Shown here: in pieces, positions 1 to 11,085 of the stretch
Layout of the letters: each line of letters begins with the position of its first letter
How positions within the stretch are numbered: position 1 is the stretch's first letter
NCBI RefSeq assembly: GCF_000378605.1
Contig: NZ_KB905156.1
Location: 62,001-126,000, forward strand
Source of the DNA: Thioalkalivibrio sp. ALJ21
GTDB lineage: Bacteria; Pseudomonadota; Gammaproteobacteria; Ectothiorhodospirales; Ectothiorhodospiraceae
Length of the DNA stretch: 64,000 nt
Direction of reading: 5' to 3'
Notes under the pieces: generated by a model
Database searches by the model: none
Told to the model about the DNA's origin: nothing
Seen by the model: only the letters and a program-made list of their open reading frames with translations
Translations under genes and position numbers: made by a program

Positions 1-2
1 GA

Positions 3-1289
3 TCAATTCAAGGGTGACCAGGCCGGTTCACGGACCTCGCCCTCCCTGGCAGCGAGACGCTGATGGACCTGTCCATCCTGACTCACCGAGCCCAGCACGC
101 CACGCCCGCCGTCCGTCATCGCATAGATAATCATGCTGCCATTCGGGGCAAAGCTTGGCGATTCCGCGTCCCGCCCTTCCGTGAGGCGGGTCACACGGCG
201 GTCGTTCAAATCGAGACGGGCCAATTGGAATCCGCCATCGCCACCGTGCACGTAGACCAGATAGCGCCCATCCGGAGAAACCGTCGCGGCGGCCGCATAG
301 CCGCTCTCGAAGGTCAGACGCCGGGGGCTACCCCCCTCTCGCGGCAGCGCATAGATCTGCGGCGCACCAGCGCGGTCGGAGGTAAAATAAAGGGTCTCGC
401 CATCGGGCGACCAGACCGGCTCGGTTTCGATCGAGCTGGTCTGGGTCATCTGGCGCATCTCGCCTGTCTCCAGTTCCATCAGGTAGATGTTCGGCGCACC
501 GTCGCGTGACAGGCTCAGTGCAAGATGACGGCCATCGGGCGACCAGGCAGGCGCACTGTTAATGCCGGTAAAGCTGGCCACCCGTTCGCGGCTGCCGGTC
601 TCGACATTCTGGCGATAGACCTCGGAACGGCGATTCTCGAACGAGACGTACACCAGTTCGCGCCCATCCGGCGACCAGTCCGGTGACATGATCGGCTTCG
701 CGGAACGAAACAGGGTGCGTGGATTGGCCCCGTCGGAATCGGCGACCTCAAGGGCAAAGCGCCGCTCCTCGCCGTTACGCTCCACACTCACGAACGCGAT
801 ACGCGCACTGAATGCCCCCGGGTCACCCGTGATCTGTTCGTAGATGATATCCGAGATGCGATGCGCACCGCGCCGGAGCATGTCGCCGGGCACCGGAATG
901 CGCCAGCCACCCAGACGTTCCTCGGACAGCACGTCAAATACGTGAAACTCCACCAGCACGTCATCGCCATCGCGGCGCTGATTGCCGACGACCAGGTACT
1001 CGACCCCGGTGTCGGCCCAGGGCTCGGCAAGAAAGTCGGCCGGCCCGGACGGGGCCGCGGGCAGATCGTCCTGTTCGACATTGAAGAGCCCGCTACGGGC
1101 CAGATTGGCCGCGACGATCTGGGAGATGTCCTCGTCGAGCTCCCCCTCGCCCTCGTAGGTAAACGGCGCAACGGCTACCGGTATCGCCCCGGTAACCCCC
1201 TCGGTGACCGTGACTTCCAGTACGGCCTGTGCCTGCGCCGCCCACAGCAGCAGCATGGCCGGCAGCATCCAGTGAATCAGTCGTCGCAT
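3..1289 (-). CDS. tolB: TolB, Tol-Pal periplasmic beta-propeller protein
   Basis: Periplasmic component of the Tol-Pal envelope machine that docks with Pal and TolA during outer-membrane constriction. The 428-residue product has a signal peptide (MRRLIHWMLPAMLLLWAAQA, then QA), an N-terminal alpha/beta domain and then repeated six-bladed propeller signatures of the type SPDWSPDG, APAWSPDG, EPVWSPDG, ATVSPDG and PSFAPNG. The length matches the family (about 430). It is the last gene seen of a minus-strand run tolQ-tolR-tolA-tolB and starts 32 bases after the tolA stop. Its stop codon lies three bases inside the window edge, so pal and ybgF, normally next, would be just outside. Confidence 0.96.
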   Translation of the reverse strand: MRRLIHWMLPAMLLLWAAQAQAVLEVTVTEGVTGAIPVAVAPFTYEGEGELDEDISQIVAANLARSGLFNVEQDDLPAAPSGPADFLAEPWADTGVEYLVVGNQRRDGDDVLVEFHVFDVLSEERLGGWRIPVPGDMLRRGAHRISDIIYEQITGDPGAFSARIAFVSVERNGEERRFALEVADSDGANPRTLFRSAKPIMSPDWSPDGRELVYVSFENRRSEVYRQNVETGSRERVASFTGINSAPAWSPDGRHLALSLSRDGAPNIYLMELETGEMRQMTQTSSIETEPVWSPDGETLYFTSDRAGAPQIYALPREGGSPRRLTFESGYAAAATVSPDGRYLVYVHGGDGGFQLARLDLNDRRVTRLTEGRDAESPSFAPNGSMIIYAMTDGGRGVLGSVSQDGQVHQRLAAREGEVREPAWSPLN

Positions 1290-1321
1290 GAGCTCCTCGT
1301 CAGGCGGGCATGGCCCGCGAA

Positions 1322-2335
1322 TCAGTCCGGTTCAAATCGGATCCGCACCCCGCCCCGCACCGCACTCGCATCCGGCGGGCGTGGCAGCGAACTCAGACGG
1401 TCCATGGTCTGGCGCACGGAGTCGCAGAACCGGCTGTCGCCGGAACAGCTTTCGATATCGAAGTCGATGATACGCCCGGTCTCGTTTACACGCACGAGAA
1501 CAATGGCACGGTCCGAGGAGTCGATATCCGACGGCTGACGCCAGCGACGCTGGACCACTGACTGCACCTGGGCACGCCACTCATCCACTTCGCGATCCAT
1601 CTGCGCCTGACGCTCGGCGGCCTCACGCCGTTCGCGCGCCTCCGCCAGGCGCTCCTGCTCGCGCTCCATCGCCTCGCGGCGGCGCTGCTCCTCCAGCTCG
1701 CGCTCCTGCTCGGCCCGACGCTCGGCCTCTTCCTGTGCGCGACGCTCGGCCTCTTCCTGCTCGCGGCGCTCCTGCTCCTCGCGGGCCTGGCGCTCGGCCT
1801 CTTCACGCTCGCGTCGCTCCGCCTCTTCGCGCTCGCGGGCCTCCTCGGCCTCCTGTCGCTCACGCTCCGCCGCCTCGCGCTCGGCACGGATGCGTTCACG
1901 CTCGGCCTCGGCTTCTTCCTGTGCGCGCTGGCGTTCCTCTTCGGCCTCGCGGCGGGCCTGCTCGGCTTCCTCGATCGCCTGCTGGCGCGCCCGTTCTTCC
2001 TCTTCGCGGCGGCGCTGCTCTTCGGCCTGTCGCCGCTCCTCCTCGCGGCGGGCCTCTTCTTCGGCACGCCGTTGCTCCTCTTCCTCGCGCAGCTGCTCGG
2101 CGACTTCTTCCTGACGGGCAACCTCGCGCTGGTGCTCGACCTGATCGAACGCCTCGGCATCCACCGCCACCGCGTCGATCACCTCAATGTCCTCCTGCAC
2201 CGAGATCTCCACCGCAGCCTGCGAGGAGGTGGGAGATATCAGGCTGATATTGAACATCAACGCCGCGAACAGCACCCCGTGCAACAGGAGCACGAGGAGG
2301 AAGCTGACGGGGTGGCGGCGGACAAGCTCGAACAC
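1322..2335 (-). CDS. tolA: TolA, inner-membrane/periplasm-spanning Tol protein
   Basis: Links the TolQR proton-driven motor to the outer membrane. The 337 residues fall into the three classical domains: a single N-terminal membrane anchor (about residues 11-32), a very long charged helix (about 60-250), and a C-terminal globular domain with a Cys pair (SCSGDSRFCDS) near residues 300-310. The central helix is unusual in composition: it is almost purely Arg/Glu with some Ala/Gln, not the Ala/Lys-rich repeat of E. coli TolA. Position between tolR (11 bases upstream) and tolB confirms the identity despite low-complexity sequence. Confidence 0.93.
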   Translation of the reverse strand: MFELVRRHPVSFLLVLLLHGVLFAALMFNISLISPTSSQAAVEISVQEDIEVIDAVAVDAEAFDQVEHQREVARQEEVAEQLREEEEQRRAEEEARREEERRQAEEQRRREEEERARQQAIEEAEQARREAEEERQRAQEEAEAERERIRAEREAAERERQEAEEAREREEAERREREEAERQAREEQERREQEEAERRAQEEAERRAEQERELEEQRRREAMEREQERLAEARERREAAERQAQMDREVDEWRAQVQSVVQRRWRQPSDIDSSDRAIVLVRVNETGRIIDFDIESCSGDSRFCDSVRQTMDRLSSLPRPPDASAVRGGVRIRFEPD

Positions 2336-2346
2336 GGCAGCGTACG

Positions 2347-2799
2347 TCAGTCGCCGGTTTCGCGCGGCGGCTCGGTGATCAGTCCGACACGCCCGCCGCC
2401 CGCGCGCTGCAGGGCGATCATGGCATCGATCACACGCCCGTAGTCCACATTACGGTCGCCACGCACGAAGGTCTGGGTACCTGGATGCTCCGCCAGGAAC
2501 TCGCGCACGATCTCGGTCATCTCCTGCGGCGCCAGCGGCTCGTCAATGATCGGCCCCTGGTTCAGACTCATGGCCCCGCTGGCGTCCACGGTCACCACCA
2601 ACGGCTCGGCCGCCTGTTCGTCCCGGTCCAGGGCCTCGGCGTCCGCCTCCGGCAGGTCGACTTCCACGCCCTGCTGCAGCATCGGCGCGGTGATCATGAA
2701 GATGATCAAAAGCACCAGCATCACGTCGATAAACGGCACGACGTTGATCTGGGACATGGGCCGCCGCAGGCGGCGGCTGTTACGGCGCTGCTCGGACAT
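2347..2799 (-). CDS. tolR: TolR, Tol motor subunit (ExbD family)
   Basis: Inner-membrane proton-channel partner of TolQ. The 150-residue protein has a basic cytoplasmic N-terminus, one transmembrane helix carrying the conserved acidic residue in PFIDVMLVLLIIF (Asp25, the equivalent of the E. coli TolR channel aspartate), and a periplasmic ExbD/TolR domain with the VRGDRNVDYG turn. It begins 3 bases after the tolQ stop and ends 11 bases before tolA, consistent with a single Tol operon. Confidence 0.95.
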   Translation of the reverse strand: MSEQRRNSRRLRRPMSQINVVPFIDVMLVLLIIFMITAPMLQQGVEVDLPEADAEALDRDEQAAEPLVVTVDASGAMSLNQGPIIDEPLAPQEMTEIVREFLAEHPGTQTFVRGDRNVDYGRVIDAMIALQRAGGGRVGLITEPPRETGD

Positions 2800-2802
2800 G
2801 GG

Positions 2803-3495
<693 letters not shown>

Positions 3496-3517
3496 TTGTC
3501 CGTCTCCCGTTACAGCG

Positions 3518-3970
3518 TTACTTGGTTCCGGCCGCGCGCGCTGCCGGTCCGTGATCATGATGTCGACGCAAGGCCTCCAGCACCGGGCCGGGGATCGCGG
3601 CGGGCGCCTGGCGCGCCACCTCGACACAGGCAATCCCCACCTCGCCGCTGGCCAGGGTCTCCCCGTCGCGCTCCACACCCTGGTGGAACTCCAGGCTCGC
3701 CCGGCGCAACGAGTGCAGCCGGCAGGTCACCGTCAGGGCATCGTTGAAGCGCGCCGGGCGCCGCATGTCCACACAGCAGCGGCGCACCGCAAAAACGATC
3801 CCGTACTCCTCGCGCAATGCATCCTGCTCGAACCCCAGCGCGCGCAACCACTCGGTTCGCGCGCGCTCCATGAATTTGAGGTAGTTCGCGTGGTAGACCA
3901 CGCCGCCGGCGTCAGTGTCTTCGTAATAGACCCGCACCGGCCACTCGAACGGGGCGTCAGAATCCGTCAT
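3518..3970 (-). CDS. ybgC: YbgC, acyl-CoA thioesterase of the Tol-Pal cluster
   Basis: Hot-dog-fold thioesterase acting on acyl-CoA, regularly co-encoded with tolQRAB and linked to phospholipid metabolism. The 150-residue product has the diagnostic [19 protein letters not shown] motif with catalytic Asp18, typical length, and the 4HBT core. Its ATG overlaps the ruvB stop in an ATGA junction, indicating translational coupling to ruvB. A basic, alanine-rich tail follows the core domain. Confidence 0.95.
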   Translation of the reverse strand: MTDSDAPFEWPVRVYYEDTDAGGVVYHANYLKFMERARTEWLRALGFEQDALREEYGIVFAVRRCCVDMRRPARFNDALTVTCRLHSLRRASLEFHQGVERDGETLASGEVGIACVEVARQAPAAIPGPVLEALRRHHDHGPAARAAGTK

Positions 3971-5013
3971 CGACGATCTCCGCCCTGGCTGTCGACCGGC
4001 GCCGGCAGGTCGGGTTCCACCGACCCGGCCAGACCGAACATCGCCAGCGTCCGCCGCGTAGCCTGACGCCCACGCGGGGTTCGCTGCAGATACCCCTGCT
4101 GGATCAGAAACGGCTCGACCACATCCTCCAGGGTGCCGCGATCCTCGTTCAGCGCCGTGGCCAGGCTCTCGACTCCAACGGGCCCACCGTCGAATTTCTC
4201 GACCAGCACCTCGAGCAGGCGTCGATCCTGGGCATCCAGGCCCGAGGCATCGATCGCCAGCAGGTCCAGTGCCTGGGCCGCTACCTCGGCCGTAATCACG
4301 CCCGATGCGCGGACCTCGGCATAGTCACGTACGCGCCGCAACAGGCGATTGGCCAGGCGCGGCGTGCCCCGCCCGCGCCGTGCAATCTCCGCCGCCCCTT
4401 CGGGCTCGATCCCGACACCCAGCAATCCGGCGGCGCGACCGACAATATGGGCGAGATCGGTGACAGTGTAATGATCGAGTCGCTGAACGATGCCAAACCG
4501 GTCACGCAACGGCGCCGAAAGCAGGCCCGCGCGCGTGGTCGCGCCCACTAGTGTGAACGGGGGCAAGTCCACCTTGATCGAGCGCGCGGCCGGCCCCTCG
4601 CCAATCACGATATCGAGCTGACCATCCTCCAGCGCGGGGTAGAGGATCTCCTCGACCACAGTCGGCAGGCGGTGGATCTCGTCGACGAACAGGACGTCCT
4701 GGGGCTCCAGCGCGGTCAGGATCGCGGCCAGGTCCCCGGCGCGTTCCAGTACCGGGCCCGAGGTCTGGCGCAGCCCCACCCCGAGTTCGTTCGCCACGAT
4801 ATGGGCCAGGGTCGTCTTGCCCAGGCCCGGAGGGCCGGCCACCAGCGTATGGTCCAAGGCCTCCCCGCGCCCGCGCGCCGCCTCGATGAACAGGCCCAGT
4901 TGTTCAACCACCCGGGGCTGTCCGGTGTAGTCGTCCAGCCGCTTGGGACGCAGGCTGACCTCCACCCGCGTGTCCTCCGACTGACTCTGCATATCAACCA
5001 GGCGTGATTCCAT
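3967..5013 (-). CDS. ruvB: RuvB, Holliday junction branch-migration ATPase
   Basis: Hexameric AAA+ motor that drives branch migration with RuvA. The 348 residues contain Walker [13 protein letters not shown] (60-71), Walker [10 protein letters not shown], sensor 1 GATTRAG, the arginine-finger region PLRDRFGIV, and the C-terminal winged helix ending in TPRGRQATR. The frame begins at MESRLVDMQ, about 20 residues before the conserved [12 protein letters not shown]. Unlike the common arrangement, ruvA and ruvC are not adjacent: the gene directly upstream is acyP. Confidence 0.97.
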   Translation of the reverse strand: MESRLVDMQSQSEDTRVEVSLRPKRLDDYTGQPRVVEQLGLFIEAARGRGEALDHTLVAGPPGLGKTTLAHIVANELGVGLRQTSGPVLERAGDLAAILTALEPQDVLFVDEIHRLPTVVEEILYPALEDGQLDIVIGEGPAARSIKVDLPPFTLVGATTRAGLLSAPLRDRFGIVQRLDHYTVTDLAHIVGRAAGLLGVGIEPEGAAEIARRGRGTPRLANRLLRRVRDYAEVRASGVITAEVAAQALDLLAIDASGLDAQDRRLLEVLVEKFDGGPVGVESLATALNEDRGTLEDVVEPFLIQQGYLQRTPRGRQATRRTLAMFGLAGSVEPDLPAPVDSQGGDRR

Positions 5014-5094
5014 GACCCCGCAGTATGCATCCGTCGCGATGGCGTTTATAGACCCCTTTAGAACTTTGGACTCAGCGTCCCGACACCAGACGAC

Positions 5095-5385
5095 TCAGTC
5101 GGTCCTGAAGCCCGCCGGCAGTGGCTCGGGCGGCGGCACAGCCTGCGTCTCCAGCCCCTCCACGCGGGCCATGCGCGGGCCTTCCCGGAGCCATGTCTCC
5201 AGCCGGTCCAGGGCATCCGGGGAACCGACCGCCAGCACCTCCACACGACCGTCCGGCAGGTTGCGCGCATACCCTGTCAGCCCGAGCGCCTGCGCCTGTT
5301 CCCGGGTCGAGGCGCGAAAGAACACGCCCTGCACGCGCCCCCTGACATGCCAGCGGCGGGCGTGGGTATCATGGGCCTTTGCCAT
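5095..5385 (-). CDS. acyP: Acylphosphatase
   Basis: Small cytosolic enzyme hydrolysing carboxyl-phosphate bonds. I chose the ATG giving MAKAHDTHAR because a GGAGG ribosome site sits just upstream; an upstream ATG at 5409 is possible but has no site. The 96-residue product carries the signature GRVQGVFFRAST with catalytic Arg24 and the substrate Asn42 in YARNLPDGRVEV. It is transcribed toward ruvB, about 80 bases away. Its start is divergent from, and nearly abuts, the arsC-like gene on the other strand. Confidence 0.93.
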   Translation of the reverse strand: MAKAHDTHARRWHVRGRVQGVFFRASTREQAQALGLTGYARNLPDGRVEVLAVGSPDALDRLETWLREGPRMARVEGLETQAVPPPEPLPAGFRTD

Positions 5386-5407
5386 CGATGACCTCCGGAG
5401 TCGATTC

Positions 5408-6737
<1,330 letters not shown>

Positions 6738-6749
6738 GCAATCCCGGAT

Positions 6750-7481
6750 TCAGCCCATGCGGGCCAGCTGCTCGCGCACAAACGGGATGGTCAGTCGCCG
6801 CTGCTGGGCCAGCGCGGCCAGATCCAGACGGTCCAGCAACGCCAGCAAGGTGGACAGGTCACGCGAGCAGCGGCGCAGCAGGTAATCCGCCACCGGCTCC
6901 GGCAGCTCCAGCCCGCGCAGGGCCGCGCGCTGCGCCAGGATCTCCTTGCAGGCCACATCATCCGGCCGCTGCATGCGGAACACCGGGCCCCAGGCCAGGC
7001 GCGAGGCCAGATCCGGCAGCTGGACCGGGAGCCCCTCGGGCGGGGCCGTAGCTGCCAGCAGCACGCGGCAGCCGGCATCGCGCAGCCGGTTGATCAGTCC
7101 GAACAGGGCCTCGTCCCAGTCCCCGCCTCCCACCACGGCCTCCAGATCGTCCAGCGCCACCAGACGCGAGCGCTCCAGGCCATCGAGCACGGCCATCGGC
7201 GGCGCATCACGCACCTCGCCAAGCGGCAAATAGCTGACCGGTTCCCCGCGCTCGTGGCCCTGGTGACAAGCAGCCTGCAACAGGTGCGTCTTGCCGGAGC
7301 CGGAAGGCCCGTGCAGCAGGATCTGAGGCTCCTGGACCCCGGTCCCGACGCTCAGGGCCTGCACGGCATCCCGCGCCAGGGCATTGCCCGCCGCGTAAAA
7401 ACAGGAAAAACGCGAGGCATCCCGCAGGCGCAGATCCAGCGGCAGCTGACGCTCGAGCGGGCTGTTGCCCTCGGATCTCAC
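6750..7481 (-). CDS. hda: Hda, regulatory inactivator of DnaA
   Basis: DnaA-homologous AAA+ protein that, bound to the DNA-loaded sliding clamp, stimulates ATP hydrolysis by DnaA. I choose a GTG start that overlaps the perM stop (GTGA), giving 243 residues. The N-terminus has the clamp-binding motif QLPLDL (12-17), followed by Walker A HGPSGSGKTHL (57-67), Walker B LVALDDLEAV and sensor-type ATAPPEGLPVQLPDLASRL. The position after perM matches the conserved gammaproteobacterial order. Confidence 0.94.
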   Translation of the reverse strand: MRSEGNSPLERQLPLDLRLRDASRFSCFYAAGNALARDAVQALSVGTGVQEPQILLHGPSGSGKTHLLQAACHQGHERGEPVSYLPLGEVRDAPPMAVLDGLERSRLVALDDLEAVVGGGDWDEALFGLINRLRDAGCRVLLAATAPPEGLPVQLPDLASRLAWGPVFRMQRPDDVACKEILAQRAALRGLELPEPVADYLLRRCSRDLSTLLALLDRLDLAALAQQRRLTIPFVREQLARMG

Positions 7482-8572
7482 GGGGTATCGGCCTCGGCTG
7501 CGTTCATGCCCCGATAGCGCGCCAGCGCCTGACGCACCGCCACCGCCAGCACCGCCGCCACCGGCAGCGCGAGCAGAACCCCGAAGAAACCGAACAGTTG
7601 ACCGCCGGCGAGCACAGCAAAGATCACCGCCACCGGATGCAGCCCAGTCCGGTCCCCCACCAGCCATGGCGTCAACACCACCGATTCCAGGACCTGCGCC
7701 ACCGCAAAGATCACCAGCACCGCCAGCAACAGCGTCCAGCCATCGCCCTGGAACAGCACAGCCGCCGTGGCCAGCACAATGCCCACGATCACACCCACAT
7801 AGGGGACGAAACTGACCAGCCCGGCAATCAGGCCAATGGCCAGCCCCATCTGCACGCCCGCCACACTGAGGGTAATCGCGTAGAACAGCCCCAGCGCCAG
7901 CATCACCAGCAACTGCCCGCGCAGAAACGCCCCCAGGGTATTGTCCGATTCCACCGCAAAACGCGTGACCGGATCACGCCAGGCGCGCGGCAGCAGGTCA
8001 TGCAGCCCCGCGACCAGCCGTGGCCAGTCACGCAGCAGATAGAAACTGACCACCGGGATCAGCACCAGATTGAGCACGCCCAGCACCAGGGCGCTGGTCG
8101 AGCTGCCCAGCCAGTGCAGCAGCCCGCCCGCCAGCCCGCCGGCCTCGCGCCAGTGTTCGGCCAGCAGTTCCTGCAGTGCCGCCGGCTCCAGGGCCGGCAG
8201 GCGATCGCCCGCCTGCTGCTCGATCCAGGGACGAACCCGCTCGTCGAACCAGGCAATCACCTCGGGCAACAGCAGCATCAGGCGCTCGAACTGGGCCATG
8301 GCCAGCGGGATCAGGACCAGCACCAGCCCCGCCAGCCCGAGCATCACCAGCACGAAGATCACCAGCGTGGCCAGGGTGCGTGAACCGCCCGTGCGCACCG
8401 CCAGGCGCGTGACCAGCGGGTTGAACAGGTAGCCGATCAGAAGCGCGATCAGAAACGGTGTGAGAATCGGCGCCAGTAGATAGAGTGCAACCCCCAGGAT
8501 CACCAGCCCGACCAGGGCCGCCAGCGTGGCGGTGGAGAACGGTGCCGGAGAGTTCACTCGCGGCGCAGCCAA
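7478..8572 (-). CDS. perM: PerM / AI-2E-family transporter
   Basis: Multi-spanning inner-membrane permease of the AI-2E transporter superfamily (364 residues); substrates of this branch are not established. The sequence shows an N-terminal helix pair (LAALVGLVILGVALYLLAP, FLIALLIGYLFNPLV), a long amphipathic central stretch, and the C-terminal cluster with GLIAGLVSFVPYVGVIVG and LVGDRTGLHPVAVIFAVLAG, both family hallmarks. It overlaps the upstream DUF2066 gene by 19 bases and hda by 4, so the three likely form one transcript. Confidence 0.93.
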   Translation of the reverse strand: MAAPRVNSPAPFSTATLAALVGLVILGVALYLLAPILTPFLIALLIGYLFNPLVTRLAVRTGGSRTLATLVIFVLVMLGLAGLVLVLIPLAMAQFERLMLLLPEVIAWFDERVRPWIEQQAGDRLPALEPAALQELLAEHWREAGGLAGGLLHWLGSSTSALVLGVLNLVLIPVVSFYLLRDWPRLVAGLHDLLPRAWRDPVTRFAVESDNTLGAFLRGQLLVMLALGLFYAITLSVAGVQMGLAIGLIAGLVSFVPYVGVIVGIVLATAAVLFQGDGWTLLLAVLVIFAVAQVLESVVLTPWLVGDRTGLHPVAVIFAVLAGGQLFGFFGVLLALPVAAVLAVAVRQALARYRGMNAAEADTP

Positions 8573-9585
8573 GCCTTCGCCTCGGAATCGCCGTGCGGGT
8601 CTTCCGCCACGCCGTAGCCGCTGGCGTGCAAGAGGTCTACCAGGTCATCCGGCGCCAGTCCCGTGCGCACCTCGAGCGTCACCGCGTTACCACCCAGTGA
8701 ATCCAGCCTTGCACTCTCGATGGCCTCGATCTGCGCCAGCTCCCGCCGCAACGCCTCGAACGCGGGAAAGCCCTCGACCCCGACAAAGCCCAGTTTCACC
8801 CAGTCGGGCTCGGCGGCAACGCGCGCCAGCGGTGCCACGACCTGGTCAAGACCATCCTCAACCGCCGCGCGGGCCGCGGCGGCCGGGGATTCGCCACGGC
8901 CCTCGCTACGGTACTCGCGCCCACCATGCACGGTGATGGCACGCGCCTCGGCACCACCCCCGACCGGGCGTACATGCAGCGCCACGATACCCGTCGGCCC
9001 GTAGCGCCTGGCCGCTTCCTGCAGCGGCTCGGTCACGCCACCAATCACATCCCCCGCCTGCGCGGCGCGGCGATCTTCCAGATCCCCCAGCGGCAGCACG
9101 AAAGGCGTGCCGCGATCGCGCCCCAGCGCGTCAATCCCGGCCAGCACATCGGCCTCGTCCTGGGTGGAGCCCAGCAGGTGGCGGCGCCCGCCCTCCTCGT
9201 ATACCGCCCAAACCAGCAGTTGCGGGCGCGCGCCCAGCACTACGGGCACGTCGGCCGCGCGCAGGGCACTGCGTAGCCGGTCGCGATCGAACTCCAGGCG
9301 GTATTCCCCGTCGTCCACCTCCTGGCGCCGACGCAGGGCCTCAATACGCCCCTCCTGGTCCAGCTCCAGCAACAGGACCTGCACCAGTTCGCTCAGCTCC
9401 GGCGAACGCTGCCCGGCCACGCGCACCAGCGCCTGTTCCAGGCCTTGCGCCAGCGCGGCCGTTTCGTCCTCCGCATGGACGTACACCACCACGGCATCAT
9501 CCGCCAGCAATGGAGAGGCACCCAGCAGCAGACACAGGAGAAGGCACGCAGCCAGGGCGCGGGACGAGCGAAGGAGGCGCAGCAT
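8554..9585 (-). CDS. DUF2066 exported protein
   Basis: Protein of unknown function found between purM and perM/hda in many gammaproteobacteria. The start MLRLLRSSRALAACLLLCLL gives 343 residues with a cleavable signal peptide ending near LLADD. The open frame continues upstream to 9906 only because it reads through the structured repeat element, and I reject that extension. The mature part is rich in Glu/Arg/Ala with a C-terminal section of ferredoxin-like alternating strands. Confidence 0.85.
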   Translation of the reverse strand: MLRLLRSSRALAACLLLCLLLGASPLLADDAVVVYVHAEDETAALAQGLEQALVRVAGQRSPELSELVQVLLLELDQEGRIEALRRRQEVDDGEYRLEFDRDRLRSALRAADVPVVLGARPQLLVWAVYEEGGRRHLLGSTQDEADVLAGIDALGRDRGTPFVLPLGDLEDRRAAQAGDVIGGVTEPLQEAARRYGPTGIVALHVRPVGGGAEARAITVHGGREYRSEGRGESPAAAARAAVEDGLDQVVAPLARVAAEPDWVKLGFVGVEGFPAFEALRRELAQIEAIESARLDSLGGNAVTLEVRTGLAPDDLVDLLHASGYGVAEDPHGDSEAKAWLRRE

Positions 9586-9633
9586 AGGGTTGAATGGCGT
9601 TTTCGACAGGCGCTCAAAATACCACAGCGCCCC

Positions 9634-9918
9634 AGGGAAACACTGATGAATGTACACGCTCGCGTTGGCACCCCAGGTTTTCCGAGACAAGGCGCGGGGC
9701 GCAGCCGGTAGTGGTTCTACCGGCCCGTTCTTGACTGATTCGGGCCGCAACGCAGGATCGGGGAACCTGGGGTGCCAACCCCGAAGGGGCTCGGCCTCTT
9801 TTGCGTGGGAACGGCGTTGCGGCTCCCTTGTGCAGAATGACTGCACGGCAGTCACCGCGCCTTGTTCGCACGCAAAAGCGACGAAGCAGCGAGCGTGTAC
9901 ATTCATCAGTGTTTCCCT
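9634..9918. repeat. Structured inverted-repeat element, copy 1
   Basis: A 285-bp element bounded by a perfect 30-bp inverted repeat (9634-9663 and 9889-9918; ends AGGGAAACACTGATGAATGT and its complement). Inside are a left arm with a 15-bp stem (9665-9679 with 9764-9778), a nested hairpin (9704-9711 with 9717-9724), and a right arm with a 10-bp stem (9798-9807 with 9869-9878). A second copy lies at 52751-53022 in the same orientation. There is no transposase and no clear target-site duplication. Short reading frames across it are not credible genes. It looks like a MITE-type or other mobilisable palindromic repeat. Confidence 0.9.
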
Positions 9919-10026
9919 AACCTGCAGCGCCCGACTTTTTGCACGCCCCCCGGCGCCTCGCTACCATGCCGGATTCCGCGAGCGCCGCCGGATACCGGAT
10001 GCGGCCATCAACCACCCAGGGTACCC

Positions 10027-11085
10027 ATGTCCGAAACCCGTTCAGGCCTGACCTACCGCGAGGCCGGTGTCGACATCGAGGCCGGCGCCGAGCTGGTCGA
10101 ACGCATCAAACCACATGCCGCCCGCACGCAGCGCCCCGGCGTCATGGCCGGGCTGGGCGGGTTTGGCGCCCTGTTCGAGCTACCGATGGATCGCTACAGG
10201 CAGCCCGTCCTGGTCTCCGGCACCGACGGCGTGGGCACCAAGCTGCGCCTGGCCCAGGAGACGGGGCGGCATGACAGCATCGGCATCGATCTCGTGGCGA
10301 TGTGCGTGAACGACATCGTGGTGCAGGGGGCCGAGCCGCTGTTCTTCCTCGACTACTACGCCACCGGGCACCTGGACGTCGACATTGCCGCGGATGTCGT
10401 CACCGGTATCGCCACCGGCTGCGAACAGGCCGGCTGCGCCCTGATCGGGGGCGAAACGGCCGAGATGCCGGGCATGTACCAGGGCGAGGACTACGACGTC
10501 GCAGGCTTCGCGGTTGGCATCGCCGAGAAGGAGGCCCTGATCGACGGTACCCGGGTGAGCGCGGGCGATGTCGTGCTCGGGCTGGCCTCCAGCGGCCCGC
10601 ACTCCAATGGCTACTCCCTGATCCGGCGCGTGCTGGAACACTCCGGCGCGGCCCTGGATGCCCCGCTGCCAGGGGCCGAAGGCACCACACTGGGCGATGC
10701 CCTGATGGCGCCGACCACGATCTACGTGCGCCCGCTGCTGGATCTGATGCAACAGTTTCCGGTACACGCGGCGGCCCACATCACCGGCGGCGGCCTGACC
10801 GAGAACCTCCCGCGGGTGCTGCCGGACCAGCTGTGCGCCCGCATCGATCCGCAGGCCTGGCAATGGCCGCCCGTGTTCGAGTGGCTGCAGCAGGCTGGCG
10901 ATATCGCGCCTGAAGAGATGCTGCGCACATTCAACTGCGGCATCGGCATGACGCTGATCCTGCCCGAAGACCGCGTCGAGGCCGCCAGTTCAACACTGGC
11001 CCGTGCAGGCATCCCGAGCTGGCCGATCGGCACGATCGAGGACTGCGAAGACACGGCCCCCGGGGTGGTCTACGCCGCGCGATGA
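10027..11085 (+). CDS. purM: PurM, phosphoribosylformylglycinamidine cyclo-ligase
   Basis: AIR synthetase, the fifth step of de novo purine synthesis (FGAM + ATP to AIR). Starts at the ATG of [20 protein letters not shown] (352 residues); the in-frame upstream extension falls in the repeat element and is discarded. Signatures: [16 protein letters not shown], the glycine-rich [31 protein letters not shown], and [15 protein letters not shown]. It overlaps purN in an ATGA junction, consistent with a purMN operon. Confidence 0.97.
   Translation: MSETRSGLTYREAGVDIEAGAELVERIKPHAARTQRPGVMAGLGGFGALFELPMDRYRQPVLVSGTDGVGTKLRLAQETGRHDSIGIDLVAMCVNDIVVQGAEPLFFLDYYATGHLDVDIAADVVTGIATGCEQAGCALIGGETAEMPGMYQGEDYDVAGFAVGIAEKEALIDGTRVSAGDVVLGLASSGPHSNGYSLIRRVLEHSGAALDAPLPGAEGTTLGDALMAPTTIYVRPLLDLMQQFPVHAAAHITGGGLTENLPRVLPDQLCARIDPQAWQWPPVFEWLQQAGDIAPEEMLRTFNCGIGMTLILPEDRVEAASSTLARAGIPSWPIGTIEDCEDTAPGVVYAAR

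Noticed and set aside
1735-2247. Proline/arginine-rich frames opposite tolA
   Set aside because: By-products of the repetitive Arg/Glu codons of the TolA helix.
9650-10051. Short proteins such as MYTLALAPQVFRDKA encoded in the repeat element
   Set aside because: Similar frames occur in both copies only because the DNA is repeated; the sequence is constrained by base pairing, there is no ribosome site, and the frames are not preserved between copies beyond the shared DNA.
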